A stretch of DNA of 64,000 bases from positions 3,596,001 to 3,660,000 of the forward strand of contig CBDEHK010000001.1 of the NCBI GenBank assembly GCA_965238305.1, read 5' to 3'. Within the stretch, counting starts at the first letter, position 1, and each line of letters opens with the position of its first letter. The DNA is from CBDCGJ01 sp965238305. Lineage in GTDB: Bacteria; Pseudomonadota; Alphaproteobacteria; GCA-2731375. The translations under genes were made by a program, and so were the position numbers. The notes under the pieces are model-generated. The model was not told the DNA's origin, did no database searches, and saw only the letters and a program-made list of their open reading frames with translations. This document shows positions 52,171-61,400 of the stretch, in pieces.

Positions 52171-53010
52171 TTAGAGGTCGGTCCGTACATCCCACAACTC
52201 AGGAAACAATCTGATTTCCAATGTTGCGCGACGTAGATAATCGACACCGGCGGTACCGCCGGTGCCGACCTTGTGGCCGATGATACGCTCTACTGTCGTC
52301 ATATGGCGGAAACGCCATTGCCTGAATTTGTCCTCAACATCCACCAGTTTTTCGGCCAGCTCGTAGAGCTCCCAGTGTTCGGTTGCGTTGGTGTAAATTT
52401 CCCGCCAGACGGCCTGAACTTCTGCACTTGCTGTATAAGGTTGGCGCCAATCGCGCTTGATTTTGTTTTTGGGAACCGCAAAACCGCGACGCCCGAGTAA
52501 AATCAAGCATTCATCATAAACGCTGGGGGCTTCGAATACCGCCAGCAAATCCGAATAAATATCTTCGCGGTGAGCGTGCGGTTTCAACGTCCCGGCTTGT
52601 TTATTACCCAGGGCAAATTCGATGGTCCGGTATTGATAGGATTGAAATCCCGACGATTGACCAAGGACATCGCGAAAGGTCAGATAGTCGGCGGGCGTAA
52701 GCGTCGCCAACACGTCCCAGGACTGGATCAGTTGGGATTGGATGCGACTGACACGTGACATCATTTTGAACACGGGCCGCAGATCGTCACGCTGGATTGT
52801 ACGAATTGCACCCATGAGTTCGTGAATCATCAATTTCATCCACAACTCGGTTGCCTGATGGATAATCACGAATAACATCTCGTCGTGCTGCCCCGTCCGC
52901 GATGGTTGGCAGGCGAGCAAATCATCGAGGTGGAGAAATTCCCCATAACTCATCGTTTGACGGAAATCTGTATGGGCGCCTTCCGCGTCCAACCGCTTGT
53001 CGTCAGACAT
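52171..53010 (-). CDS. kynA: Tryptophan 2,3-dioxygenase KynA
   Basis: KynA is a haem dioxygenase that opens the indole ring of L-tryptophan to N-formylkynurenine. The 279-residue protein has SYGEFLHLDDLLACQ near the N-terminus, FVIIHQATELWMKL with the substrate-pocket His and helix, GFQSYQYRTIEFALGN and a C-terminal GGTAGVDYLR, all conserved in TDO. It follows kynU by 9 nt. No kynurenine formamidase gene is visible next to the pair, so that step must be encoded elsewhere. Confidence 0.95.
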   Translation of the reverse strand: MSDDKRLDAEGAHTDFRQTMSYGEFLHLDDLLACQPSRTGQHDEMLFVIIHQATELWMKLMIHELMGAIRTIQRDDLRPVFKMMSRVSRIQSQLIQSWDVLATLTPADYLTFRDVLGQSSGFQSYQYRTIEFALGNKQAGTLKPHAHREDIYSDLLAVFEAPSVYDECLILLGRRGFAVPKNKIKRDWRQPYTASAEVQAVWREIYTNATEHWELYELAEKLVDVEDKFRQWRFRHMTTVERIIGHKVGTGGTAGVDYLRRATLEIRLFPELWDVRTDL

Positions 53011-53019
53011 GTCCTTCTC

Positions 53020-54261
53020 CTAAGTTACTGCGGCACGCGTATGGAAAACTTCCTGATCCCATTCACCGCTGGCCATGATATCGGCCAAAATTTCGACCGC
53101 CCGCCAGACATCTTCAAATCCAAGATAAAGCGGCGTCATGCCAAAACGCAATATATCCGGCGCGCGAAAATCACCAATGACACCACGCGCAATCAATGCC
53201 TGCATTATCGGGTAACCGTGGCGATGGCGAAAAGAGACCTGGCTGCCGCGAAATTCAGCGTCTCTGGTGGTGCCGAGGATAAATCCATACTGACCGCATC
53301 GACTTTCCACCAAGTCGATAAACAATTCGCAGAGCGCTTGGGATTTGATCCGAACCTGCTCCATATCGACGTCTTCATAGGCATCCAATGCGACGTTCAA
53401 TGCCGCCATGGAAAGAATTGGCGACGTACCGCAGACATTGCGCACAATACCGTCCGCCGGTCGGTAATGATGTTCGAACGCGAACGGCTCCGCATGTCCA
53501 TGCCAACCAGCCAGTGGTTGTTCGATTTGGTTCTGATGGCGCCTGGCGACATAGAGAAACGCCGGCGCGCCGGGGCCTCCGTTCAAATATTTATAGCCGC
53601 AGCCGACTGCAAAGTCGGCATTTGCACCATTCAGATCGACCGGAAAGGCACCAGCACTATGGGCCAAATCCCAGAGGACAAGAACCCCTGCCGCTTGTGC
53701 TGCCCGCGTCACTTCTGCCATGTCGAGTTTATATCCAGTACGATAGTCGGTCTGTGTGATGGAAAGCACCGCAACATCTTCATCTAATCCTGCCAGCGGA
53801 TTCGTATGGTCGATCAGACGCACTTGATAGTCCCCGCCCAATTGATTGACTAAGCCCTCGGCAATATAGATATCTGTCGGGAAATTACTTTCTGGTGTCG
53901 CAATAATTTTGCGGTCCGGGTTTAGTTTTAAAGCTGCCGATAAAAGTTTGAATAAATTGACTGAAGTCGAATCTACACAAACAACTTCATCGGCTTCGGC
54001 GCCAATCAGGTTCGATATCTTCCGGCCAATCATAAATGGCAAGTCAGACCAGTCGTGGATATTCCAGGATCGAATTAAACTATTGCGCCATTCCAAATCG
54101 ATCAATTCATGCAAGCGTTCGCTGATGCCCTTCACCAGCGGACCCAAGGAATTTCCATCCAAGTAAAGCACGTCTTCCGGCAGATCGAACCGAGTACGAA
54201 ATTCAGCCAATGGGTCATTTCGATCCGCCGCTTGCACGGCCTCCAAAGTCCAGTTAGTCAA
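53020..54261 (-). CDS. kynU: Kynureninase KynU
   Basis: KynU is a PLP enzyme that cleaves kynurenine to anthranilate and alanine. The 413-residue protein has LYLDGNSLGPL near the N-terminus, VCVDSTSVNLFKLL, LWDLAHSAGAFPVDL (Asp binding the pyridine nitrogen) and the PLP-lysine motif CGYKYLNGGPGAPAF. Length and motifs match bacterial kynureninases. First gene of a kynU-kynA operon on the minus strand. Confidence 0.95.
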   Translation of the reverse strand: MTNWTLEAVQAADRNDPLAEFRTRFDLPEDVLYLDGNSLGPLVKGISERLHELIDLEWRNSLIRSWNIHDWSDLPFMIGRKISNLIGAEADEVVCVDSTSVNLFKLLSAALKLNPDRKIIATPESNFPTDIYIAEGLVNQLGGDYQVRLIDHTNPLAGLDEDVAVLSITQTDYRTGYKLDMAEVTRAAQAAGVLVLWDLAHSAGAFPVDLNGANADFAVGCGYKYLNGGPGAPAFLYVARRHQNQIEQPLAGWHGHAEPFAFEHHYRPADGIVRNVCGTSPILSMAALNVALDAYEDVDMEQVRIKSQALCELFIDLVESRCGQYGFILGTTRDAEFRGSQVSFRHRHGYPIMQALIARGVIGDFRAPDILRFGMTPLYLGFEDVWRAVEILADIMASGEWDQEVFHTRAAVT

Positions 54262-54596
54262 ACTTCAAACCCCCAATTTTACAAATGTTAAACACCCTTC
54301 GACCACCAATCTTTGGTTCTGAAACAATCATCCTAAAAAGCCCGATTGAACATATCGTTGCGTTGGTTGAACGGTCGAAAGGCGACGGTGACTTCAATGT
54401 TGATGGCTAGATCATTTTTTTGTCGCTGAAGAAGGTCTTCGTCTTGCGCCAACGGTCGGTTTGCCGGATAGAAATTCGCGATATCGTTCATGTTCGCTCA
54501 AGCAACAATTTGTGAGATAAGCACATTCACTACTATATCAGCCGACAAAAAGCTTGTAATTAGAAGCTGCAAATCTATTGAAACCGAAAGTACGCC
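54262..54596. other. Intergenic region between divergent kynU and GST genes
   Basis: About 335 bp separate the two starts. It must hold the promoters of both operons. The only frame of note is a 52-codon minus-strand reading frame (54333-54491). No hairpin or recognisable operator was found by eye. Confidence 0.4.
54333..54491 (-). CDS. Possible small protein upstream of kynU (low confidence)
   Basis: A 52-codon frame starting ATG at 54491 and ending TAG at 54333, 71 nt before kynU. The sequence begins MNDIANFYPANRPLAQDED and ends FNQRNDMFNRAF. It has no Trp, so it does not look like a tryptophan-attenuation leader peptide. The ribosome binding site (GAG 9 nt upstream) is weak. It may be spurious. 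Confidence 0.3.
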   Translation of the reverse strand: MNDIANFYPANRPLAQDEDLLQRQKNDLAINIEVTVAFRPFNQRNDMFNRAF

Positions 54597-55283
54597 ATGA
54601 TCGATCTATATACCGCATCTACGCCGAACGGCTGGAAAGCTTCCGTTTTGCTGGAAGAACTTGAACTTCCTTACGAAGTTCACGCCGTCACCCTGTCGGA
54701 AGGCGAGCAGAAGAAACCTGAATTCCTGGCGCTAAATCCGAATGGACGCATTCCAGTCATTGTCGACCGCGATGAAGACGATTTTGGGATCTTCGAAAGT
54801 GGTGCGATTATGATTTATTTGGCGGAAAAGACCGGTAAATTGATGCCCAGCGACGTCAAAGGACGTTCTGTCGTCATGCAATGGCTGATGTTCCAAATGT
54901 CCGGCATAGGCCCGATGATGGGACAGGCAAACGTTTTTTATCGCTATTTTCCAGAAAAAATTCAACCGGCGATCGATCGTTATCAACACGAGAGCAAACG
55001 CCTATTTTCAGTTTTGGATGGGCGGTTGAAAGATAATGAATATTTGGCCGGCGATTACAGTATCGCCGATATCGCGAACTGGTGCTGGGTGCGAAGTTAC
55101 AAATGGTCTGGTGTAGAGATTGATGACTTGCCGAATTTGAAACGTTGGATCGATTTGCTCTATACCCGCCCAGCCTGTCTAAAAGGCATCAAGATACCGC
55201 AAGATGTTTCTGTGTTGGCTGAGGATGGCGGCAAAGATGACAAAAAATTTGCCGAAGACGCGCTGAAAATGGTCCAGCGATAA
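54597..55283 (+). CDS. Glutathione S-transferase family protein (Nu-class-like)
   Basis: A 228-residue GST. The N-terminal thioredoxin-fold domain shows YTASTPNGWKASVLLEEL (the Thr/Asn glutathione-activation segment), NPNGRIPVIVD and FESGAIMIYLAEK (glutathione-binding Glu-Ser). The C-terminal helical domain has QWLMFQMSGIGPMMGQ and the YLAGDYSIADIANWCW motif. The pattern resembles YghU/YfcG disulfide-bond reductases. It is the first of a plus-strand run and 20 nt before the MFS gene. Substrate not known. Confidence 0.9.
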   Translation: MIDLYTASTPNGWKASVLLEELELPYEVHAVTLSEGEQKKPEFLALNPNGRIPVIVDRDEDDFGIFESGAIMIYLAEKTGKLMPSDVKGRSVVMQWLMFQMSGIGPMMGQANVFYRYFPEKIQPAIDRYQHESKRLFSVLDGRLKDNEYLAGDYSIADIANWCWVRSYKWSGVEIDDLPNLKRWIDLLYTRPACLKGIKIPQDVSVLAEDGGKDDKKFAEDALKMVQR

Positions 55284-55303
55284 TTCTGCATAAGAAACAT
55301 TAA

Positions 55304-56485
55304 ATGACCAAAACTCAAACTGGCACCGCCATTATCGCTGTACTGGGGCTGTTGTCCGCCTATGGCCCAATGTCGATAGATATGTATCTACCGGCATTGC
55401 CGGCTATCGCTGCCGATCTTCGGGCAACTTCTGAAGCCGCGCAACGAACCCTGTCCGCGACGTTTTTGGGTTTCGCAATCGGGCAGTTATTGATGGGCCC
55501 GTTGTCAGACAGGTTTGGCCGCCGCGTCGTCCTGTTGTTCGGTAGCCTCTGTTATGTCGCAGCAAGTATTGGTTGCGCGATCAGTACAGACATTGATGGG
55601 ATGACCAACCTACGCTTTTTGCAAGCGGCAGCCGGTAGTAGCGGCGCCGTGGTCGCCCGCGCGGTGGTGCGCGATTTTTTTGACACCAGGCAGGCAGCCA
55701 AAGTTCAGTCGCTGATCATGATGATCATGTCGATGGCGCCGTTGCTCGCTCCCTTTATCGGTGGTTATGTTTTGCTATGGCTTGGCTGGCGCGCAATATT
55801 TTGGATATTAGCCACTTTCGGGCTCCTTTGCATTGTTGCGATTTTGGCAGGCTTACCAGAAAGCCACCCGACTGATCGGCGGACGACCGGGTCCCTATGG
55901 CGGATGATTGGCGATTATGTCCAGGTTCTAAGAAACCGCCAAGCCGTTGGATATATACTAACCGGCAGTTTTGCTTTTTCCGGAATGTTCGCTTTTTTCG
56001 CCGGCTCTCCATTCGTCTATATTGAACTATTTGGGGTTGCGCCAGAAAACTATGGGTTCTTGTTTGGCGCCAATGTGATTGGACTAACCAGCATTTCGTT
56101 TATCAATAGCCAAGTGGTCGAGCGTTTTGGCATTTGGCGCATGCTGCTGATTGGCACATCGGTCATCGCACTGTCGGGTCTTGTTTTGGTTAGCAACGCC
56201 TATTATCAGTTGGGTGGTCTGTTCGGCATTTTTATCCCAGTTCTTGGCTGCGTCGGATGCTTGGCCATGGTTGGTTCAAACGCCGTCGCCGGTACGCTCG
56301 CCGAATTTAGAACGATCGCTGGAACGGCATCGGCAATATTTGGCGCCGTCCAGTTCGGCTTTGGTGCTTTAGCCGCAATTTCTGTCGGACTGTTGGAAAA
56401 TGGCACGGCGCTGCCGATGGCAATCGTGATGTCAGCATGTGGCATAGGTTCATTATTGTCGTTTATTATCATCGTCAAACGATGA
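55304..56485 (+). CDS. Bcr/CflA family multidrug efflux MFS transporter
   Basis: A 393-residue major facilitator with about twelve hydrophobic segments. The N-terminus GPMSIDMYLPALPAIAADL and the first-loop motif A, GPLSDRFGRRVVLLFG, are typical of the Bcr/CflA drug-resistance branch. The later FAFSGMFAFFAGSPFVYIE is another hallmark. It probably exports drugs or metabolites by proton antiport in the inner membrane. It lies 20 nt after the GST gene and 10 nt before the PLP enzyme. Confidence 0.9.
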   Translation: MTKTQTGTAIIAVLGLLSAYGPMSIDMYLPALPAIAADLRATSEAAQRTLSATFLGFAIGQLLMGPLSDRFGRRVVLLFGSLCYVAASIGCAISTDIDGMTNLRFLQAAAGSSGAVVARAVVRDFFDTRQAAKVQSLIMMIMSMAPLLAPFIGGYVLLWLGWRAIFWILATFGLLCIVAILAGLPESHPTDRRTTGSLWRMIGDYVQVLRNRQAVGYILTGSFAFSGMFAFFAGSPFVYIELFGVAPENYGFLFGANVIGLTSISFINSQVVERFGIWRMLLIGTSVIALSGLVLVSNAYYQLGGLFGIFIPVLGCVGCLAMVGSNAVAGTLAEFRTIAGTASAIFGAVQFGFGALAAISVGLLENGTALPMAIVMSACGIGSLLSFIIIVKR

Positions 56486-56495
56486 GGAGAATTTT

Positions 56496-57641
56496 GTGAG
56501 TATGAAAAACACTTGGAACGCAGCAACCCAAACCGCACAGGCGCTCGGCTGGATTGACGAGCAAACTAAAGCTGTAACCCCGCCGATGCATCCGTCCAGC
56601 ACCTTCATTCGCGACGACGATAATCAATATCGCAACGGCTACAGTTACGCTCGAGACAACAATCCCACTTATGAGCAAAGCGAAGCCCTGTTGGCAACGC
56701 TGGAAAATGGCAGTGATGCGCTGCTCTTTTCATCGGGATTGGCAGCTTGCGCGGCGGCTTTTCAAGCTTTGCGCCCTGGCGACCATATCGTTGTGGGCGA
56801 TGTGATGTATTGGGGTGTCAAAAAATGGTTAGATGAAATTGGCAAACCTTGGGGGCTGAAGGTCAGTTATATTCCCACTGGCGATCTAAAGGCGCTGGAG
56901 GCAAGTTTGAACGCCACACCGACACAATTGGTCTGGATCGAAACACCTTCCAATCCTCTTTGGTCGTGCTGGGATATACGTGCTGCTGCTGTTTTAAGCC
57001 ATGACTACGGTGCAAAATTTGCAGTCGATAACACTGTGGCAACGCCGGTCCTAACGCGGCCATTGGAAATGGGTGCAGATCTTGTCATGCATTCGGCGAC
57101 AAAGTATCTAAATGGACACAGCGATATCATCGCCGGTGCGCTAGTGACAAAAGAAGAAGACGAATTCTGGAGCAATATTCAGCAAAATCGCCAACTTAGC
57201 GGCGCCATCTTGGGGACGTTTGAAGCATGGTTGCTGCTACGCGGGATGCGTACTTTGTTTTTACGCGTGCGCGAAAGTTCAAAAAACGCCATGACCTTAG
57301 CGAAACATTTTGAAAACCACCCGAAGATTGCCGAAGTGCTGTATCCGGGATTGGAAAGCAGTCCTGATCACGCATTGGCTAAATCACAAATGGAAAACGG
57401 TTTCTCCGGCATGTTATCGCTGCGTTTGAAAGCAGGCGAAGCGGCGGCGATTGCAGCGGCGAAAAAAGTCAATCTTTGGAAACGCGCAACTTCTTTGGGC
57501 GGGGTTGAAAGCTTGATCGAGCATCGCGCCAGCGTCGAAGGCCCAGGCACCTTAGTCCCCGCCGATCTGCTCCGGCTATCGTGCGGTATCGAAACAGCGG
57601 ATGATTTGATTTCCGACCTTGAACAAGCGATCAACACCTGA
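56496..57641 (+). CDS. Cys/Met metabolism PLP-dependent enzyme (cystathionine beta-lyase/gamma-synthase-like)
   Basis: A 381-residue trans-sulfuration enzyme. The PLP lysine is Lys203 in MHSATKYLNGHSD; SYARDNNPTYEQSEALLATLE and SGLAACAAAF are also hallmarks, as is the IETPSNPLW segment. Which reaction (beta-lyase, gamma-synthase, or methionine gamma-lyase) cannot be told from sequence. GAGGAGA lies 5 nt before the GTG at 56496; the ATG at 56502 is the alternative start. It is part of the plus-strand run of GST, transporter and detoxification genes. Confidence 0.88.
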   Translation: MSMKNTWNAATQTAQALGWIDEQTKAVTPPMHPSSTFIRDDDNQYRNGYSYARDNNPTYEQSEALLATLENGSDALLFSSGLAACAAAFQALRPGDHIVVGDVMYWGVKKWLDEIGKPWGLKVSYIPTGDLKALEASLNATPTQLVWIETPSNPLWSCWDIRAAAVLSHDYGAKFAVDNTVATPVLTRPLEMGADLVMHSATKYLNGHSDIIAGALVTKEEDEFWSNIQQNRQLSGAILGTFEAWLLLRGMRTLFLRVRESSKNAMTLAKHFENHPKIAEVLYPGLESSPDHALAKSQMENGFSGMLSLRLKAGEAAAIAAAKKVNLWKRATSLGGVESLIEHRASVEGPGTLVPADLLRLSCGIETADDLISDLEQAINT

Positions 57642-57684
57642 TCAATTAGAATAAAATCTGCATAACAATACATTAGGAAACAGC

Positions 57685-58302
57685 ATGATTGAATTATACA
57701 CTTGGGGTACATCGAACGGCAAAAAAGCATCCATAATGTTAGAAGAATGCGAGTTGGAGTATAACGTCCACCCGATCCACATCGGCAAAGACGATCAATT
57801 CTCCGACGAGTTTGTCGCCCTTAATCCTAACAGCAAAATACCAGTTATTGTCGATACGGATGGCCCCAATGGGGAGCCTTATACTGTCATCGAATCTGGT
57901 GCGATCTTAATGTATCTGGCGGAGAAAACCGGCAAGTTCATGCCCCAGGACATGGCCGCAAGATATCTGGTGATCCAATGGTTGATGTTCCAAATGGGCG
58001 GCATTGGTCCGATCTTCGGTCAGGTGCACCATTTCAAACGCGCCGCTAAGGAAAAAGTACCCTATGGGATCAACCGTTATTATAACGAATGTGTGCGGCT
58101 TTATGGCGTCCTGAACAGTCGGTTGGAAGGTCGCGAATATTTAGCGGATGAATTGTCGATAGCGGATTTTGCCACCCTGCCCTGGGTCTTCCGTCATGAC
58201 TGGCAGGAAGTGGATCTGGCGGAATTCCCTAATGTAAACCGTTGGTATGAAAATTTGATGGCACGTCCGGCATTGACACGAGGGATGAATGTCCCCGGCT
58301 GA
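57685..58302 (+). CDS. Glutathione S-transferase family protein (YfcG/Nu-class-like), second copy
   Basis: A 205-residue GST, paralogue of the one at 54597-55283. N-terminal YTWGTSNGKKASIMLEECEL, NPNSKIPVIVD and IESGAILMYLAEKTGKFMP; C-terminal QWLMFQMGGIGPIFGQVHHF and LADELSIADFATLPW. The TSNGKK-type glutathione site and Gln-Met-Gly-Gly segment match YfcG, a disulfide oxidoreductase that uses two glutathiones. A GGAAAC ribosome binding site precedes the ATG. It overlaps the following YbaK gene by 14 nt. Confidence 0.9.
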   Translation: MIELYTWGTSNGKKASIMLEECELEYNVHPIHIGKDDQFSDEFVALNPNSKIPVIVDTDGPNGEPYTVIESGAILMYLAEKTGKFMPQDMAARYLVIQWLMFQMGGIGPIFGQVHHFKRAAKEKVPYGINRYYNECVRLYGVLNSRLEGREYLADELSIADFATLPWVFRHDWQEVDLAEFPNVNRWYENLMARPALTRGMNVPG

Positions 58303-58792
58303 CGCCGCTTCAGCGTTGGATAATCGAACCGTTCAACGGGTCATCAAGATACTCGAAGCACACAATATTACAGACCGGGTCGTCGCTCTGTCGGCGACGG
58401 CACGAAGTGCGCAAGATGCTGCCGATAGTATTGGCTGCGCCCTTGGCGCCATCGTAAAATCTCTGGTATTCGATATTAATGGCGGCGCCGTTATGGCTTT
58501 GGTTGCCGGTGACCGACAGTGCGACACGAAACGATTGCCAGATTGCCTGAATTTAACGGGGAAATGCCAGCGAGCCGACCCTGACTTGGTTCGAAGATCA
58601 ACCGGTATGGCAATCGGTGGTGTTGCACCCATTGGGCATACAACTAAAATACCGATTGTTATTGATGAAAGCCTGGGTCGGTTTGAGCTTATCTATGCGG
58701 CCGCCGGCCATCCTTATTGTGTTTTTCAAACCACAATTCCAGAGCTGGTTGACCTTACCGGCGCATCAATTTTACCGGGAATTTCGAAATAG
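58289..58792 (+). CDS. YbaK/EbsC family aminoacyl-tRNA deacylase
   Basis: A 167-residue YbaK-domain protein. The conserved Lys lies in GAIVKSLVF, and the substrate pocket has the GGVAPIGH motif near residues 108-115. Family members hydrolyse misacylated tRNAs such as Cys-tRNA(Pro). It overlaps the upstream GST by 14 nt and has AGGG before its ATG, suggesting translational coupling. The exact tRNA substrate is not known. Confidence 0.87.
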   Translation: MSPADAASALDNRTVQRVIKILEAHNITDRVVALSATARSAQDAADSIGCALGAIVKSLVFDINGGAVMALVAGDRQCDTKRLPDCLNLTGKCQRADPDLVRRSTGMAIGGVAPIGHTTKIPIVIDESLGRFELIYAAAGHPYCVFQTTIPELVDLTGASILPGISK

Positions 58793-58859
58793 CCGCTATT
58801 TCGATCACACTCTTCACATGGTAAAATAAAGCATTGTTCATCCATGATCGGGCGCAAAA

Positions 58860-60134
58860 ATGTTTCCTTTGTCACGATTAATGAAAGCTTTTGTCCAAGT
58901 TGGCACACTGACGATTACAGACGCCAAAGGGCGTACGCATATATTTGGCGGTACGTCCGGTCCCGAAGCTCATATGCAAATTCACGACCGCACGCTTTAT
59001 CGAACGATATTCTTTAACCCTGAACTTCATGTGGGCGAAGCCTATATGGACGGTCGCCTGACCTTCCAAGGGTCGAGCCTGCGTGAGTTCCTCACCCTCT
59101 TTTCAGTCAATCGCCTATCGGTTAGTTCCTACCCAATGCAACAGGTGCTTCGGCGCATCTCCCGCGCTTTGAAGCGCTTTCAACAGGCCAATCCGACTGG
59201 CAAGGCACAGCAGAATGTGTCGCACCACTATGATCTTGGAAATGATCTGTATAGTCTATTCTTGGACGCGGACATGCAATATTCTTGCGCCTATTTTGTC
59301 GATCCGGATGACACACTGGAGGTTGCGCAACGTAACAAACAACGGCTGCTTGCGGCAAAGCTAGAATTGCAACCGGGTCAAAGAATATTGGATATCGGCA
59401 GTGGCTGGGGCGGCCTTGGTCTGTATTTAGCGGCCATGTATGACGATGTTGAGATCTTGGGCGTAACCCTTTCCGATGAACAGTATGAACTATCTAATCG
59501 GCGGGCCCAAAGAGCGGGGTTTGCAGACCGTCTACGTTTTGAATTAATGGATTATCGCGATATCGAAGGACAGTTCGACCGCATTGTCTCTGTTGGCATG
59601 TTCGAACATGTTGGGGTCCATCATTACCCCGAATTTTTCGCAAAAATAAATCAATTGATGGTCGACGACGGGATCGCCCTGATCCATTCAATCGGTCATA
59701 TGAGCCCACCCGGAACGGCCAGTCCGTGGCTACGGAAATACATTTTTCCCGGCGCCTATTCACCGGCATTGTCGGAACTATTCAGCGTTGTCGAGCAAAA
59801 TCAGTTATGGGTTACGGACCTAGAGTTCCTGCGCCTTCATTATGCCGAGACGTTAAAAGAATGGACAAAAAGGTTTGATGCAAACCGCGCGGAGATAGCG
59901 GCGGCATATGATGAACAATTTTGCCGCATGTGGGAATTTTATCTGGTCAGTGCCGAAATGATGTTCCGTACCGGCAGTCAGCTAGTGTTTCACGTGCAAC
60001 TTTGTCGCCAAAGGGACGCCGCCCCGTTAACACGTGATTACATCACCGAAAAACAGGCATTTCTCCGCCAACAGGAGGCTGTCCGGTTGAAAGAAATCGA
60101 TGCAGTTTCGGTGCATGACCTGTTAAATGCTTGA
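58860..60134 (+). CDS. cfa: Cyclopropane-fatty-acyl-phospholipid synthase, copy 2
   Basis: A 424-residue CFA synthase, colinear in residue number with the first copy: HVGEAYMDGRLTFQG, QYSCAYFVD at 140-148 and SAM motif ILDIGSGWGGLGLYL at 176-190. The C-terminus carries a different tail (KEIDAVSVHDLLNA). Two complete copies 9 kb apart suggest an old duplication with some division of labour, perhaps by growth phase or lipid class. It starts 67 nt after the YbaK gene. Confidence 0.92.
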   Translation: MFPLSRLMKAFVQVGTLTITDAKGRTHIFGGTSGPEAHMQIHDRTLYRTIFFNPELHVGEAYMDGRLTFQGSSLREFLTLFSVNRLSVSSYPMQQVLRRISRALKRFQQANPTGKAQQNVSHHYDLGNDLYSLFLDADMQYSCAYFVDPDDTLEVAQRNKQRLLAAKLELQPGQRILDIGSGWGGLGLYLAAMYDDVEILGVTLSDEQYELSNRRAQRAGFADRLRFELMDYRDIEGQFDRIVSVGMFEHVGVHHYPEFFAKINQLMVDDGIALIHSIGHMSPPGTASPWLRKYIFPGAYSPALSELFSVVEQNQLWVTDLEFLRLHYAETLKEWTKRFDANRAEIAAAYDEQFCRMWEFYLVSAEMMFRTGSQLVFHVQLCRQRDAAPLTRDYITEKQAFLRQQEAVRLKEIDAVSVHDLLNA

Positions 60135-60199
60135 TCATTGAAGTGCAATCTTGATAGATCGCCTGAAAACCCTGCAACGTGGAAAGCGAGTTTCCGTAT

Positions 60200-61129
60200 A
60201 TGTCGATCGTGTATTATTGCCAATGGCCGAATTCGAACGAATGGCTGTCCCACCTGCGAACGGCTCTTCCGGGCGAAACAATTGAAGTTTGGCCGGATGT
60301 AAAAGACCTTGACGCCATCGAAATTGCGTTGGTTTGGGCAAGCCCGCCCGATCTATTGGCGCGAATGAAAAACCTGAAAATTGTCCTTTCGTTGGGCGCC
60401 GGTGTCGATCACATCGTTCAGGACAAGGAGATGCCGACAGACGTCACCATCGGCCGTTTAATCGATCCGCTAATGGCGGACCGGATGGCTGAATACGTGG
60501 CGGGTCAGGTGTTACGTCATCATCTGCAATTCGATACCTATCGACGCCAGGCAATAGATGCAAGTTGGCTTCGCCACCCGCCACGTGATGCAGGCAATGT
60601 CACAACAACCATACTGGGCCTCGGCAATCTTGGGCAGCGGTGCGCGGAATATTTGGCAGCACTTGGCTTTCGCTCAACAGGCTGGAGCCGAAGCGCCAAA
60701 ACAATCGACCGGGTCGAATGTTTTGCCGGACCGGAGGGACTGCGCGACGTCCTAAGCCAATGTAATCATCTCGTTTGTTTATTGCCGCTAACATCCGAGA
60801 CCCGGAATATTCTAAATCGAGACACCTTCGGATTGCTGCCCCCGGGTGCGCAGATCATGAATTGCGCCAGAGGCGACCATCTCTCAGACAAAGATTTGCT
60901 GGCAGCATTGGATAGCGGTCACCTCTCGGAAGCGGTGATTGATGTTTTTCGCCAGGAACCGCTGGACCCGGCTCATCCATTTTGGCAGCACGAAAATATT
61001 GTCGTAACGCCACATATTTCCTGTCTGTCGGAACCGACAACGGGTGCAAAAATTCTGGCCGACCAAATCACCTCATTTCGCGCCGGTGAGAATTTGGCCG
61101 ATCAGGTTATCCTGGCGAATGAATATTGA
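60200..61129 (+). CDS. 2-hydroxyacid dehydrogenase, GhrA-like glyoxylate/hydroxypyruvate reductase
   Basis: A 309-residue D-2-hydroxyacid dehydrogenase. The NAD(P)-binding motif is LGLGNLGQRCAEYL. Catalytic residues are Arg in NCARGDHL, Glu in FRQEPLDPAHPFW and His in VTPHISCLSEP. The spacing and LSLGAGVDHI match GhrA (about 312 residues). I chose the ATG at 60200; a GTG at 60179 would add seven unlikely residues. It ends the plus-strand run. Confidence 0.89.
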   Translation: MSIVYYCQWPNSNEWLSHLRTALPGETIEVWPDVKDLDAIEIALVWASPPDLLARMKNLKIVLSLGAGVDHIVQDKEMPTDVTIGRLIDPLMADRMAEYVAGQVLRHHLQFDTYRRQAIDASWLRHPPRDAGNVTTTILGLGNLGQRCAEYLAALGFRSTGWSRSAKTIDRVECFAGPEGLRDVLSQCNHLVCLLPLTSETRNILNRDTFGLLPPGAQIMNCARGDHLSDKDLLAALDSGHLSEAVIDVFRQEPLDPAHPFWQHENIVVTPHISCLSEPTTGAKILADQITSFRAGENLADQVILANEY

Positions 61130-61139
61130 AGACGCACCG

Positions 61140-61400
61140 TCAATATTTTGGAACGGGAACAAATCTCACGATGTCCATTTCATTGAGTAGAACGGTGCCG
61201 GCCTTGGCGTGAGGGTCGAAATTTAGTCCGACACCACAGACCTCTCCCTCTCGACCACCGCCCCTGACCTTGCGAACACAGGTGATAAGAAAGACGAAGG
61301 CTAACCCCTCATTCCGTATCGGATTTTCCAACACAAAAAGTCGCTTAAGGCGACCTCGTGCTGCGGGTGAAAGTGGATACTTGGCTACTAATCCGAGCAA
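61140..61400 (-). CDS. Hypothetical protein downstream of pentapeptide-repeat gene (low confidence)
   Basis: An 86-codon frame with a TTG start, overlapping the pentapeptide gene's 3' end by 13 nt. The product has a basic N-terminus (SPAARGRLKRLFVLENPIRN), a hydrophobic LAFVFLITCV, and an end FDPHAKAGTVLLNEMDI. No family is recognised. It could be a real coupled gene or chance. Confidence 0.35.
   Translation of the reverse strand: MLGLVAKYPLSPAARGRLKRLFVLENPIRNEGLAFVFLITCVRKVRGGGREGEVCGVGLNFDPHAKAGTVLLNEMDIVRFVPVPKY

Noticed and set aside
52885..53787. A 300-codon plus-strand frame antisense to kynA/kynU
   Set aside because: It runs opposite to two well-recognised enzymes and its product has no recognisable fold.
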